From: Ectopseudomonas composti
GTDB taxonomy: Bacteria; Pseudomonadota; Gammaproteobacteria; Pseudomonadales; Pseudomonadaceae
Assembly: GCF_001567565.1 (NCBI RefSeq)
Contig: NZ_LSSW01000024.1
Coordinates: 62,001-126,000 of the forward strand
Length of the DNA: 64,000 nucleotides
Direction of reading: 5' to 3'
Shown here: in pieces, positions 7,538 to 15,720 of the stretch
Numbering within the stretch: the first letter of the stretch is position 1
Layout: every line of letters starts with the position of its first letter
Program-made: the position numbers and the translations under genes
The notes under the pieces: generated by a model
The model's database searches: none
What the model was told of the DNA's origin: nothing
What the model saw: only the letters and a program-made list of their open reading frames with translations

Positions 7538-8551
7538 TCAACCGGCAAGCCCGCGCCGCCCCCGATACTCGCCTGGCGTTTCTCCGAACCAGCGACGGAA
7601 AGCCCGGAAGAAGTTGCTCGGATCGGCAAAGCCGAGCAGGTAAGCGACTTCGAGCAGGGTCAGATCGACCTGCCCGAGATACTGCTCGGCCAACTCTCGA
7701 CGGGTGTCGTCGAGCAACTGCTGATAGCTGGTGCCCTCCTCCTGCAAACGCCGCTGCAAGGTGCGCTGCGACAGATGCAGCGCCTGCGCCACCACTTCAC
7801 GGCGCGGCTCGCCCTGCGGCAACAGGCGACACAGCACCTGACGCGCCTGGTGGGTGACACGACTGCTGCAAAAGCGCGCCAGGTACTCGCCGGCAAAACG
7901 ATCATGCAGCTGCGCCAGCGCCTCATTGGCACTGGGCAGCGGCGCCTCCAGGTCAGCACGCTCGAAGATCAGCCCGTAGTGCTCGGCGTTGAATTTCAAC
8001 GGCGCCTGGAACACCTGCTGATAGGGCGCCAGATCAGTAGGTGCCGGGCCTTGCAGTCGAACCTCACGCGGCCGGATCAATTTGCCGGTCATCCAGCGGC
8101 TGAACGCCAGGCAGTAGGCCATCGACGCTTCCGCGCTTTGCCGCGCGGGTGGCAGGCGATCACCATGAATGGCCAGGGTCAGCGCGTAGCCGTCGGGCTG
8201 CGCCAGGAAATTCAGATCCGCGCCCTCACCGATGATGCGCTGATAACGCACCAGGCGAGTGAAGCCGTCACGCAGGTTGCGGCTGGACATCAGCGCATAA
8301 CCCACCACATGAAAGGACGCCGGACGTACCACCTGCGCCATGTTCAGTCCGATGGCCGGGTTGCCCGACAACGCCACGGCACGCTGCCACAAGCGGGTCA
8401 TGCCATCCTGCGGGTAGCGCGCATCCGGGTCGTTCAACGCGGCGTAATCCATGCCTAGCTCGGCGAACAGGGCGACGCAATCGACGCCGCCAAGCTCCAG
8501 CGCCTGCACGATGGCCAATGCCCAGGTCGAAGATGTGGTTCTTTCGCTCAT
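7538..8551 (-). CDS. AraC-family transcriptional regulator (long N-terminal domain type)
   Basis: This 337-residue protein has a long N-terminal domain of the Arabinose_bd/OruR type (PF12625-like), including HVVGYALMSSRNLRDGFTRLVRYQRI. The C-terminal double helix-turn-helix is REVVAQALHLSQRTLQRRLQEEG followed by LLEVAYLLGFADPSNFFRAFRRW. The start at MSERTT is preferred over an in-frame extension of 17 residues lacking family similarity. It is divergent from the DUF962 gene at 8686, a likely target by position. The ligand is unknown. Confidence 0.85.
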   Translation of the reverse strand: MSERTTSSTWALAIVQALELGGVDCVALFAELGMDYAALNDPDARYPQDGMTRLWQRAVALSGNPAIGLNMAQVVRPASFHVVGYALMSSRNLRDGFTRLVRYQRIIGEGADLNFLAQPDGYALTLAIHGDRLPPARQSAEASMAYCLAFSRWMTGKLIRPREVRLQGPAPTDLAPYQQVFQAPLKFNAEHYGLIFERADLEAPLPSANEALAQLHDRFAGEYLARFCSSRVTHQARQVLCRLLPQGEPRREVVAQALHLSQRTLQRRLQEEGTSYQQLLDDTRRELAEQYLGQVDLTLLEVAYLLGFADPSNFFRAFRRWFGETPGEYRGRRGLAG

Positions 8552-8685
8552 CGTCTTGTTCTTATGATCAATCGGCCAGCCAGGACAGGCTTGGCGGCGC
8601 AAGGATACTAGACTGGCACTTTAAGTCAGTGGCCCAGGGAGACAGCCGACCTAGACTCGACAGTGACAATGACAGGAGGTGCGCC

Positions 8686-9003
8686 ATGACCGCCCCGACC
8701 ACCGAACGCTACCAGAGCTTCGCCGAGTTCTACCCCTACTACCTGCAGGAGCACAGCAATCCGGTGTGCCGCCGCCTGCATTACGTCGGCAGCCTGCTGG
8801 TGCTGACGATCCTCGCCTATGCCTTGCTCAGCCAGCAATGGCTGTGGTTGCTGGCCATGCCAGTGGCCGGTTACGGCTTCGCCTGGGTCGGCCATTTCGT
8901 CTTCGAGAAGAACCGCCCGGCAACCTTCGATTACCCGCTGTACAGCCTGATGGGTGACTGGGTGATGCTCAAGGACGCTTTCACCGGCCGGATTCGCTTC
9001 TGA
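8686..9003 (+). CDS. DUF962/Mpo1-like membrane protein
   Basis: This 105-residue protein has AGGAGGT (8674-8680) upstream of its ATG. Conserved family features are the EHSNPVCRRLHYVG histidine motif (about residues 20-33), hydrophobic helices at about 34-65, and WVGHFVFEKNRPATF (about 68-82). The yeast family member Mpo1 is an Fe(II)-dependent dioxygenase in alpha-oxidation of 2-hydroxy fatty acids; whether this protein does that is not shown. It lies 43 bases upstream of the HD-domain gene and is probably cotranscribed with it. Confidence 0.8.
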   Translation: MTAPTTERYQSFAEFYPYYLQEHSNPVCRRLHYVGSLLVLTILAYALLSQQWLWLLAMPVAGYGFAWVGHFVFEKNRPATFDYPLYSLMGDWVMLKDAFTGRIRF

Positions 9004-9046
9004 CACACAACGCCAATCCACCACAACAATAAGAACGAGAACGACC

Positions 9047-9634
9047 ATGAACAGCCGAGCCCGCTTTACCCATATGCAAGACGGCCAGGCCGAGGACTGG
9101 GCCATCATCGCCCAGGATTTCGCCGCCTACGCCGCCCAGTTACCTGCGCGCATCCTCGCTCACCTGCGATTGCTCGACGGCGATTTCGGCGGCTTTGCGG
9201 TGGACCGCCTGACCCACTCGCTGCAGACAGCCACCCGCGCCTATCACGACGGCCGCGATGAGGAGTACGTCATCTGCGCGCTGCTGCACGACATCGGCGA
9301 TACCCTCGGCAGCTACAACCACCCGGACATCGCTGCGGCCATCCTCAAACCTTTCGTCAGTGCCGAGAACCACTGGATGGTGGAGAAACATGGCATTTTC
9401 CAGGGCTACTACTTCCTCCATCACCTGGGCATGGATCGTCATCTGCGCGAGCAGTTCAAGGACCATCCGCAGTACCAGGCGACCATCGATTTCTGCGCCA
9501 AGTACGACGCCGCCGCCTTCGACCCGGAGTACCAAAGCCTGCCGCTGAGCTTCTTCGAACCCATGCTGCAGCGCGTCTTCGCCCAGCCGAAGAACTCCAT
9601 TTACCTGGCCGCGATGGAGCGCTCGGGCGCCTGA
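9047..9634 (+). CDS. HD-fold protein resembling diiron oxygenases of the PhnZ/MIOX type
   Basis: This 195-residue protein shows the HD-domain metal pattern: H57 (LTHSLQTA), H81-D82 (LLHDIGDTLG), H92 and H115 (VEKHGIFQGYYF). The layout, with short spacings and a VExHG stretch, resembles the PhnZ/myo-inositol-oxygenase branch of HD proteins, which use a mixed-valence diiron centre for C-H oxidation, rather than nucleotide phosphohydrolases. This assignment rests on motif memory, not alignment. It follows the DUF962 gene and precedes cyaB on the same strand. Confidence 0.7.
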   Translation: MNSRARFTHMQDGQAEDWAIIAQDFAAYAAQLPARILAHLRLLDGDFGGFAVDRLTHSLQTATRAYHDGRDEEYVICALLHDIGDTLGSYNHPDIAAAILKPFVSAENHWMVEKHGIFQGYYFLHHLGMDRHLREQFKDHPQYQATIDFCAKYDAAAFDPEYQSLPLSFFEPMLQRVFAQPKNSIYLAAMERSGA

Positions 9635-9672
9635 CCGCTGGCCACTGTTACGCCACCGTTCGGCGGCCGTGC

Positions 9673-9702
9673 TTGGCTGGCCGCCACCCCCTTGGTTATG
9701 AT
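9673..9702 (+). promoter_or_regulatory. Possible promoter for cyaB
   Basis: TTGGCT (9673-9678) and TATGAT (9697-9702) are 18 bases apart, about 90 bases ahead of the cyaB start. The -35 match is only moderate. Confidence 0.35.
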
Positions 9703-9792
9703 CCCCGCCCAGCGAGCCTCTGGCTCAGGTCTTGCAGACCAGCCAGGCGTCCAGCAGAGACGCCAGAAATCCAGCAGGGACAGTTCCAGCAG

Positions 9793-11181
9793 ATGAAGCC
9801 AGCAACCACCAGCCGTGCCAACGGGCTGCCGACGCCGCCTTTGCGCGAATACTATTCGCGCGTGCTGGCTTATATCGCCACAGCCGCCAGTATCGCCGCC
9901 GGCACCTATGTGGGGCATTTCGCCTACGACATCCTGTGGATGGTGCCCTACGCCCTGCTCTACCCTCATCTGGCGCACAACCTGAGTCGACGTTTCAAAC
10001 GCGACTACCCCGCGCAAACCGATCTCGCCCTGCTGTTCTTCGATGCATTGCATGCCGGCGCAGCCTGCGTGCTGCTGGGTTTCTCTGTGGTACCCAGCCT
10101 GATGTTCCTGTTGATCCTGTGCTTCAGTGCCCTGGTCATCGGCGGCATGCGCTACCTGGGCCTGGCGTTGCTGGTCGCCGCCAGCGGCATGGCGCTGTGC
10201 GCCGCGCTGGTTGGGGTTCATCCCAATACCGAGACGCCGACTCTGGTGGCGCTGGTCAGCATCCTCTTCGCCACCCTGTACATCTGCATCACCGCCTACT
10301 TCGTCAACCAGCAGGGCCTGCGCCTGGCTCAGGTGCGCAGCGAGATCAAGCGCGAGCAGGAAAAGGCCGCGCGTCTGGCGCGCAACCTGGCCAAATACCT
10401 GTCACCGCAGGTCTGGGAGTCGATCTTCACCGGCAAGAAGAGCGTGCGCCTGGAAACCCAGCGCAAGAAGCTCACGGTGTTCTTCTCCGACATCAAGGGT
10501 TTTACCGAGCTGTCGGAAGAGCTGGAGGCCGAAGCGCTGACCGACCTGCTCAACACCTACCTCAACGAGATGTCGAAGATCAGCCTGAAATACGGCGGCA
10601 CCATCGACAAGTTCATCGGCGACTGCGTCATGGTGTTCTTCGGCGACCCCAGCAGCAACGGCGCCAAGAAGGATGCGGTGGCAGCGGTGTCCATGGCCAT
10701 CGCCATGCGCAAGCACATGAAAGTACTGCGCCAGCAGTGGCGCGCCCAGGGCATCACCAAGCCGCTGGAAATCCGCATGGGCCTCAATACCGGCTACTGC
10801 ACGGTGGGTAACTTCGGCGCTGACACGCGCATGGACTACACCATCATCGGCCGCGACGTGAACCTTGCCAGCCGGCTGGAAAGCGCGGCCGAAGCCGGTG
10901 AAATCCTGATCTCCCACGAGACCTATTCGCTGATCAAGGACGTGATCATGTGCCGCGACAAAGGCCAGATCACCGTCAAGGGTTTCAGCCGCCCGGTGCA
11001 AATCTACCAGGTGGTGGATTTCCGTCGCGACCTCGGCGCCACCTCCAGCTACGTCGAGCACGAGCTGCCGGGCTTCTCCATGTACCTGGACACCAACGGC
11101 ATTCAGAACTTCGACAAGGAGCGGGTGATCCAGGCGCTCAACCAGGCGGCCGAGAAGCTGCGTGACAAGGTCATTCTCTGA
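9793..11181 (+). CDS. cyaB: Membrane-bound class III adenylate cyclase CyaB
   Basis: This 462-residue protein has an N-terminal MASE2 membrane domain (several helices, about residues 25-185, with the typical YSRVLAYIATAAS and WMVPYALLYPHLAH). A linker and a class III cyclase domain follow from about residue 230. Catalytic features include FFSDIKGFTELSEEL (metal-binding Asp), DKFIGDCVMVFFGDP (second metal Asp) and the substrate/transition-state stretch FGADTRMDYTIIGRDVNLASRLE. The start MKPATT matches the size of P. aeruginosa CyaB, the main source of cAMP for Vfr; a longer in-frame opening lacks family similarity. It is placed near trkH, as I recall for P. aeruginosa. Confidence 0.88.
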   Translation: MKPATTSRANGLPTPPLREYYSRVLAYIATAASIAAGTYVGHFAYDILWMVPYALLYPHLAHNLSRRFKRDYPAQTDLALLFFDALHAGAACVLLGFSVVPSLMFLLILCFSALVIGGMRYLGLALLVAASGMALCAALVGVHPNTETPTLVALVSILFATLYICITAYFVNQQGLRLAQVRSEIKREQEKAARLARNLAKYLSPQVWESIFTGKKSVRLETQRKKLTVFFSDIKGFTELSEELEAEALTDLLNTYLNEMSKISLKYGGTIDKFIGDCVMVFFGDPSSNGAKKDAVAAVSMAIAMRKHMKVLRQQWRAQGITKPLEIRMGLNTGYCTVGNFGADTRMDYTIIGRDVNLASRLESAAEAGEILISHETYSLIKDVIMCRDKGQITVKGFSRPVQIYQVVDFRRDLGATSSYVEHELPGFSMYLDTNGIQNFDKERVIQALNQAAEKLRDKVIL

Positions 11182-11267
11182 GGCCGACGCCCCTGGAGGC
11201 GCTTCCGACTGAAGCCCGGCCGGCGTTTGCATGAACGCAGGAGCGGCCTCAGCCGCGAAACAACTGC

Positions 11268-12308
11268 CTACAACGCGGTATCCGGCAACGCCTCAGCCAC
11301 GACCATCGGCTCGCCGTCGATCAACGGCTGCATCGCCAGAAACTCCAGCGCCGAAGCGCGCCAGGACTGCACGGCCGCCAGCTCAGCGCAACGCTCCCGA
11401 TCCAGCTCCAGAGCAGCCAGACAGGCAGCGCGCAGATCCTCGTCCATCACGCCATTGATGCCCTGTTGCAGCACATCCAGCGGACCGGCCACCGGGAACG
11501 CAGCCACCGGCGTACCGCAGGCCAGCGCCTCCAGCATTACCAGGCCATAGGTATCGGTGCGCGAGGGGAAGACCAGCACCGAGGCCTGCTGGTAGATCTC
11601 GGCCAGTGCCTGGCCATGGCGATAACCGAGGAAACGCACCTGCGGATATTGCAGCTGCAACGCCTCGCGCTGCGGGCCATCACCCACCACGCACCTGTCG
11701 CCAGGCAGATCCAGATCGAGAAAGGCCTGCAGGTTCTTTTCCGGAGCAATACGCCCGACGTAGAGGAACACCGGCCGTGCCGGCCGAGGGCGCGTTTCAT
11801 CCGGCCGAAACAGCTGGGTATCCACCCCCTTGCGCCACAGTTGCAGGCGCTGCAGTGACCAGCTGGCGAATTCCTCACGCAGGCGTTCGGTGGTTACCAG
11901 CACGGCCTGGCTGGGGCGGTGGAAAGCTCGGAGAAAGGCATAACCGAAGCGTGGTGCGATCCACGGCCAGCGCGTGCTGACGTATTCGGGAAAGCGCGTA
12001 TGGATCGCCGTGGAGAAGGCCAGCCTGCGCTTGACCAACCAGCGCCGCGCCGCCCACCCCAGCGGCCCCTCGGTGGCCAGATGCACGCAGTCAGGACGGA
12101 AGTCGCGAATCACCGCACCGACGCGCCACAGGTCCCACACCAGCGGAATTTCCGGGTAAGTGGGGCACGGTACGGCGCGAAAATCGGCGGGCGACAACAA
12201 CTTGACCTGATGTCCCAGCCCGCGCAGTTCGCCAACCAATGCCGCCAGACTGGTGACCACGCCATTGACCTGGGGCGTCCATGCGTCGGAGACGATCAGT
12301 ATCCTCAT
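11268..12308 (-). CDS. GT4-family glycosyltransferase
   Basis: This 346-residue, GT-B-fold protein starts at MRILIVSDAWTPQVNGV, a typical GT4 opening with the GVVTSL loop. The C-terminal nucleotide-sugar site is YVGRIAPEKNL (about 200) and SRTDTYGLVMLEALACGTPVAA, the ExxxxxxxE motif. Relatives include GDP-mannose-dependent alpha-mannosyltransferases of the PimB/MgtA type; acceptor and donor are unknown. Its ATG overlaps the stop of the metallophosphoesterase gene (ATGA at 12305-12308), indicating translational coupling and a joint role, probably in glycolipid metabolism. Confidence 0.85.
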   Translation of the reverse strand: MRILIVSDAWTPQVNGVVTSLAALVGELRGLGHQVKLLSPADFRAVPCPTYPEIPLVWDLWRVGAVIRDFRPDCVHLATEGPLGWAARRWLVKRRLAFSTAIHTRFPEYVSTRWPWIAPRFGYAFLRAFHRPSQAVLVTTERLREEFASWSLQRLQLWRKGVDTQLFRPDETRPRPARPVFLYVGRIAPEKNLQAFLDLDLPGDRCVVGDGPQREALQLQYPQVRFLGYRHGQALAEIYQQASVLVFPSRTDTYGLVMLEALACGTPVAAFPVAGPLDVLQQGINGVMDEDLRAACLAALELDRERCAELAAVQSWRASALEFLAMQPLIDGEPMVVAEALPDTAL

Positions 12309-13123
12309 GCGCCCGTCTCGAGGGCGACGGCCTGCTCCTCGCTGGCCTGTCGCGCCTGCGCCTCGGCCAGGCGATAGAGTTCGATCTGCCCGTCCCAGTG
12401 TTCGATCAGCGCCGTGCAGGACTCCACCCAGTCGCCGCAGTTCATGTACTCCACCCCGCTCACCTGGCGGATTTCGGCATGGTGGATGTGACCACAGACC
12501 ACGCCCTGCAAGCCGCGCTTGACGCACTCATGCGCGATGGCCTCTTCGAAGTCGCTGATGAAATTCACCGCACTCTTGACCTTGTGCTTGAGGTAGGCCG
12601 ACAGCGACCAGTAGCCGTAGCCCCAGCGGCTGCGCCAGTGATTGAGCCAGCGATTGAGGGTCAGGGTGAACTCGTAGGCCGAGTCGCCGAGAAACGCCAG
12701 CCAACGGTGATAGCGAGTGATCACGTCGAACTGATCGCCATGGATCACCAGCAACTGGCGCCCATCGACCGTGACGTGCACCGCCTCGTCCACCAGCTGG
12801 ATATTGCCCAGCAGCAGGCTCGAATATCGGCGCAGGAATTCGTCGTGGTTGCCGGTGACATAGATCACTTCGGTGCCGCGCTTGCTCATGGTCAGCAGGC
12901 GCCGGATCACGTTGGTGTGCGCCTGTGGCCAGTAGATGCCGCCGCGCAGCTTCCAGCCATCGATGATGTCACCCACCAGGTAGATGCGATCGGCGTGATA
13001 GCGCTTGAGGAAGGCTGCCAGGTGCTCGGCCTGGCAATCGCGAGTGCCGAGGTGCACGTCGGAGATCCACAGGGTACGGACACGTTGTTTGCGGCTGGGC
13101 TTGGCGAGCTGGGCGCTGGTCAT
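12305..13123 (-). CDS. LpxH-like metallophosphoesterase
   Basis: This 272-residue protein is of the calcineurin-like family, close to the UDP-2,3-diacylglucosamine pyrophosphatase group. Metal-binding motifs in order: SDVHLGTRD (about 21), GDIIDGWKL (about 51), GNHDEFLRR (about 90), VIHGDQFD (about 125) and CGHIHHAE (about 210). GGAGG precedes the start MTSAQL. In Pseudomonas a separate canonical LpxH usually exists, so this is likely a paralogue acting on another lipid or sugar pyrophosphate, consistent with coupling to a glycosyltransferase. Confidence 0.85.
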   Translation of the reverse strand: MTSAQLAKPSRKQRVRTLWISDVHLGTRDCQAEHLAAFLKRYHADRIYLVGDIIDGWKLRGGIYWPQAHTNVIRRLLTMSKRGTEVIYVTGNHDEFLRRYSSLLLGNIQLVDEAVHVTVDGRQLLVIHGDQFDVITRYHRWLAFLGDSAYEFTLTLNRWLNHWRSRWGYGYWSLSAYLKHKVKSAVNFISDFEEAIAHECVKRGLQGVVCGHIHHAEIRQVSGVEYMNCGDWVESCTALIEHWDGQIELYRLAEAQARQASEEQAVALETGA

Positions 13124-13257
13124 GGGCGGCCTCCGGCTGGGTTTAGTCGAGCTTGAGGCGTGGCAGTGAAGACCTTGTGACAGGAAAAAGACCATTGCAT
13201 GACACCGCATTGCAAGGTCCCTGGCGTTACACTGCGGCGGTTGCCGAGGAAACCGCC

Positions 13258-14004
13258 ATGCACCCGATCCTGTCCCTGCGTCACTACAGCCACGACGTGC
13301 TCAGCCACAGCCACAACCATGCGCAATTGGTATTCGGCCTGACGGGAGAGCTGCAATTCGAGGTAGACGGCCAGGGTAGTCGGGTACTGCGCCATCATCT
13401 GGCTGTGGTGCCGGCCGAAGCGCGGCATACCTGCGGCAGCCCGCGCGGCAGCCAGTGCCTGGTGCTGGACCTGCCGGCCAACGACTGGCTGCAGCGTCAG
13501 CTTGGCCACCATGCGAGCGATATCCAGCGCCTGCTGGACAAGCCCAACGCCCTGCAACTCGACCCGGCGCAGGGTCAATTACTCAATTGGCTGGCCAGCA
13601 GCCCGATCAACGATGCAGTGATCGCCGGCCAGGGTGCGGCGCTGCTGCTCGGCAGCCTGGCCTGCAACCGCCAACGGAGTGAGCCGCCCGGCTTGCCGAT
13701 GGCTGCGCTCGATCACTATATCGAGCAGCACGCGGCCCATCCGCTGCAGGTGGCAGACCTGGCGCGCCTGGCCGGTCTTTCGGTGGCACGTCTGCATGCC
13801 CGCTTTCTGGCTGAAACCGGCCGCACGCCCATGGAGCACATCCGCCAGCGGCGCCTGCACATGGCCGAGCACCTGTTGCGCAGCAGCGATCTGGCCGTTG
13901 GCGAAATCGCCGCACAGGTTGGCTACAGTTCGCAGAGCGCCTTCACCGCGGCCCTCTCCCGTCATCTGGGCATGACCCCAAGACAGCTGCGTCGTACGCG
14001 CTAG
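13258..14004 (+). CDS. AraC-family transcriptional regulator (cupin type)
   Basis: This 248-residue protein has an N-terminal cupin sensor domain (HSHNHAQLVFGLTGELQFEV) and a C-terminal AraC DNA-binding domain (LQVADLARLAGLSVARLHARF and VGEIAAQVGYSSQSAFTAALSRHLG). The ATG is preceded by GAGGA. It is divergent from the LpxH-like gene and upstream of the tRNA-binding-protein/EamA pair. Related AraC-cupin regulators often control an adjacent EamA-type exporter, so that pair is the likely target (inference). Confidence 0.85.
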   Translation: MHPILSLRHYSHDVLSHSHNHAQLVFGLTGELQFEVDGQGSRVLRHHLAVVPAEARHTCGSPRGSQCLVLDLPANDWLQRQLGHHASDIQRLLDKPNALQLDPAQGQLLNWLASSPINDAVIAGQGAALLLGSLACNRQRSEPPGLPMAALDHYIEQHAAHPLQVADLARLAGLSVARLHARFLAETGRTPMEHIRQRRLHMAEHLLRSSDLAVGEIAAQVGYSSQSAFTAALSRHLGMTPRQLRRTR

Positions 14005-14164
14005 CGATCTCATCGATCCCCCTGCATCCGCCGTCAGATCGATCCGGGGCCCCGGCCAGATCCTTGGGCGCCGAGAGTCTGGCGACAAAACCCCTCATTC
14101 CCGCGACAGACAGCGGCAACCTGCGCCACCTAGACTGCGCGGCATCATCGAGAGGGAGAACCCC

Positions 14165-14500
14165 ATGCAAACCATCGAATGGCAGGACTTCGAGAAAGTG
14201 GAGCTGCGCGTCGGCACCATTCGCAGCGCTCGTCCCAATGAAAAAGCCGTGAAGCCAGCGTTCGTCCTGGAGGTGGATCTCGGTGAACTGGGTATCAAGA
14301 CCTCCAGCGCCCAGGTCACCGCCCACTATGACTGCGCAGAGCTGCTGGGTCGTCAGGTGCTGTGCGTGTGCAACTTCGCCCCCAAGCGTATCGCCGGGGT
14401 GCGCTCGGAGGTGCTGGTGACCGGTGTCTATGACAGTGAAAACCGTGTCGTCCTGGCCGGCTTCGATAAACCATTGCCCAACGGTGCGCGCCTGGCATGA
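14165..14500 (+). CDS. tRNA-binding-domain protein (CsaA/YgjH type)
   Basis: This 111-residue protein consists of one OB-fold tRNA-binding domain like the C-terminal part of methionyl-tRNA synthetase. Visible family stretches are FEKVELRVGTI, KPAFVLEVDLG, SSAQVTAHY and KRIAGVRSEVLVTGVYD. CsaA/YgjH proteins bind tRNA or have been reported to have chaperone-like activity. GAGAGGGAG lies upstream of the ATG. The stop overlaps the ATG of the EamA gene (ATGA, 14497-14500), so the two are translationally coupled. Confidence 0.85.
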   Translation: MQTIEWQDFEKVELRVGTIRSARPNEKAVKPAFVLEVDLGELGIKTSSAQVTAHYDCAELLGRQVLCVCNFAPKRIAGVRSEVLVTGVYDSENRVVLAGFDKPLPNGARLA

Positions 14501-15348
14501 CCCAACGTAATGCCCTGCTGGCGATTCATCTGGGCGCCCTGCTATTCGGCCTTTCAGGCATTTTCGGCAAACTGGCGGCCACCACGCCGAACATGATTGC
14601 AGGCGGCCGCGCCTTTTTCGCGGTAATGGCCCTGAGCCTGGCCGCGCTGCTCTGGCGCAGCCGTCACGCGGTTCGCCCAAACCTGCGACAAATGGCTTTG
14701 CTGGCACTTGGCGGCCTGCTGCTGGGCACCCACTGGATCACCTTCTTCGAGTCGGTGAAGGTTTCCGGCGTGGCCATCGCCACCCTGGGTTTCGCCAGCT
14801 TCCCGGCGTTCACCGTATTGCTGGAAGGCCTGCTGTTTCGCGAGCGCACCCGCCCCAGCGAGTTCGCCATGGTCGGTGTGGTGTGCGTCGGGCTGATCCT
14901 GGTCACGCCCGAATTCAGCCTCGACAGCGGCGCCACCGTCGGGCTGCTGTGGGCCGTGCTGTCGGGGTTTCTGTTCGCCCTGCTGTCGCTGCTCAACCGT
15001 GCCAGCACCCGCGGCCTCGACCCGATAAAGGCCGCGCTGTACCAGAACCTCACGGTCATGCTCTGCTTCCTGCCGCTGGCCTGGCCCCAACTCCCCGGCC
15101 TGCGCACCCTCGACTGGCTGTGGCTGGCGATGCTCGGCATCTTCTGCACGGGGCTGGCCCACAGCCTGTTCGTTGCCAGCCTGCGCGTGCTCAAGGCGCG
15201 CACCACGGCGGTGATTTTCGCGCTGGAACCGGTCTACGGGATTCTGTTCGCCTGGTGGCTGTTCAGTGAACAGCCGACGCTGCGCATGCTGGCCGGTGGC
15301 TTGCTGATCGTCAGCGCCATCTTCGTTTCAGCACGAATGGCGCGCTGA
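14497..15348 (+). CDS. EamA/DMT-family transporter
   Basis: This 283-residue protein has ten predicted membrane helices in two EamA repeats (about 5-135 and 145-280). Characteristic stretches are LLFGLSGIFGKLAA, GTHWITFFESVKVSGVAIATLGFASFP and KARTTAVIFALEPVYGILFAWWLFSEQ. These drug/metabolite transporters usually export amino acids or metabolites; the substrate here is unknown. Overlap with the upstream gene makes it part of a two-gene unit probably controlled by the AraC regulator at 13258. Confidence 0.88.
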   Translation: MTQRNALLAIHLGALLFGLSGIFGKLAATTPNMIAGGRAFFAVMALSLAALLWRSRHAVRPNLRQMALLALGGLLLGTHWITFFESVKVSGVAIATLGFASFPAFTVLLEGLLFRERTRPSEFAMVGVVCVGLILVTPEFSLDSGATVGLLWAVLSGFLFALLSLLNRASTRGLDPIKAALYQNLTVMLCFLPLAWPQLPGLRTLDWLWLAMLGIFCTGLAHSLFVASLRVLKARTTAVIFALEPVYGILFAWWLFSEQPTLRMLAGGLLIVSAIFVSARMAR

Positions 15349-15367
15349 AACCAGCGCTGCGCACACC

Positions 15368-15649
15368 CTAGCGGTCGTTATGGCCCAGATCGCGCCCCGG
15401 ATCGATCAGGTCGCGCACCCGCTGCTTGAGCACCTTGGCCTCGGGGAAGCCACCGTCGGCCTTGCGCTCCCACAGTTGCTGGCCATCGCAGAGGATGCGG
15501 AACACCCCACCGGTGCCCGGTTCCAGGCTGACGCGTCCCAGTTCATCGGCAAAGGTGCTGAGCAGTTCCTGGGCCAGCCAGGCGGCACGCAGCAGCCACT
15601 GGCACTGGGTGCAATAGGTGATGACGATTTCAGGCTTCTGATCGGACAT
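15368..15649 (-). CDS. SelT/SelW/SelH-family (Rdx) protein, cysteine form
   Basis: This 93-residue thioredoxin-like protein has an N-terminal CxxC motif (YCTQCQWLLRAAWLAQEL), where eukaryotic selenoprotein W has CxxU, and the family C-terminal part GGVFRILCDGQQLWERK with DGGFPEAKVLKQRVRDLIDP. A redox role is assumed from the family. It is convergent with the EamA gene and divergent from plpD. A TATAAT at 15680-15685 between this gene and plpD could serve plpD. Confidence 0.85.
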   Translation of the reverse strand: MSDQKPEIVITYCTQCQWLLRAAWLAQELLSTFADELGRVSLEPGTGGVFRILCDGQQLWERKADGGFPEAKVLKQRVRDLIDPGRDLGHNDR

Positions 15650-15720
15650 GACAGCGGCTCTAGGATGGGGCTTGGTGCCTATAATAACGGCCTTTGTCCC
15701 TGTGCCTGCCGGAAACTGCC

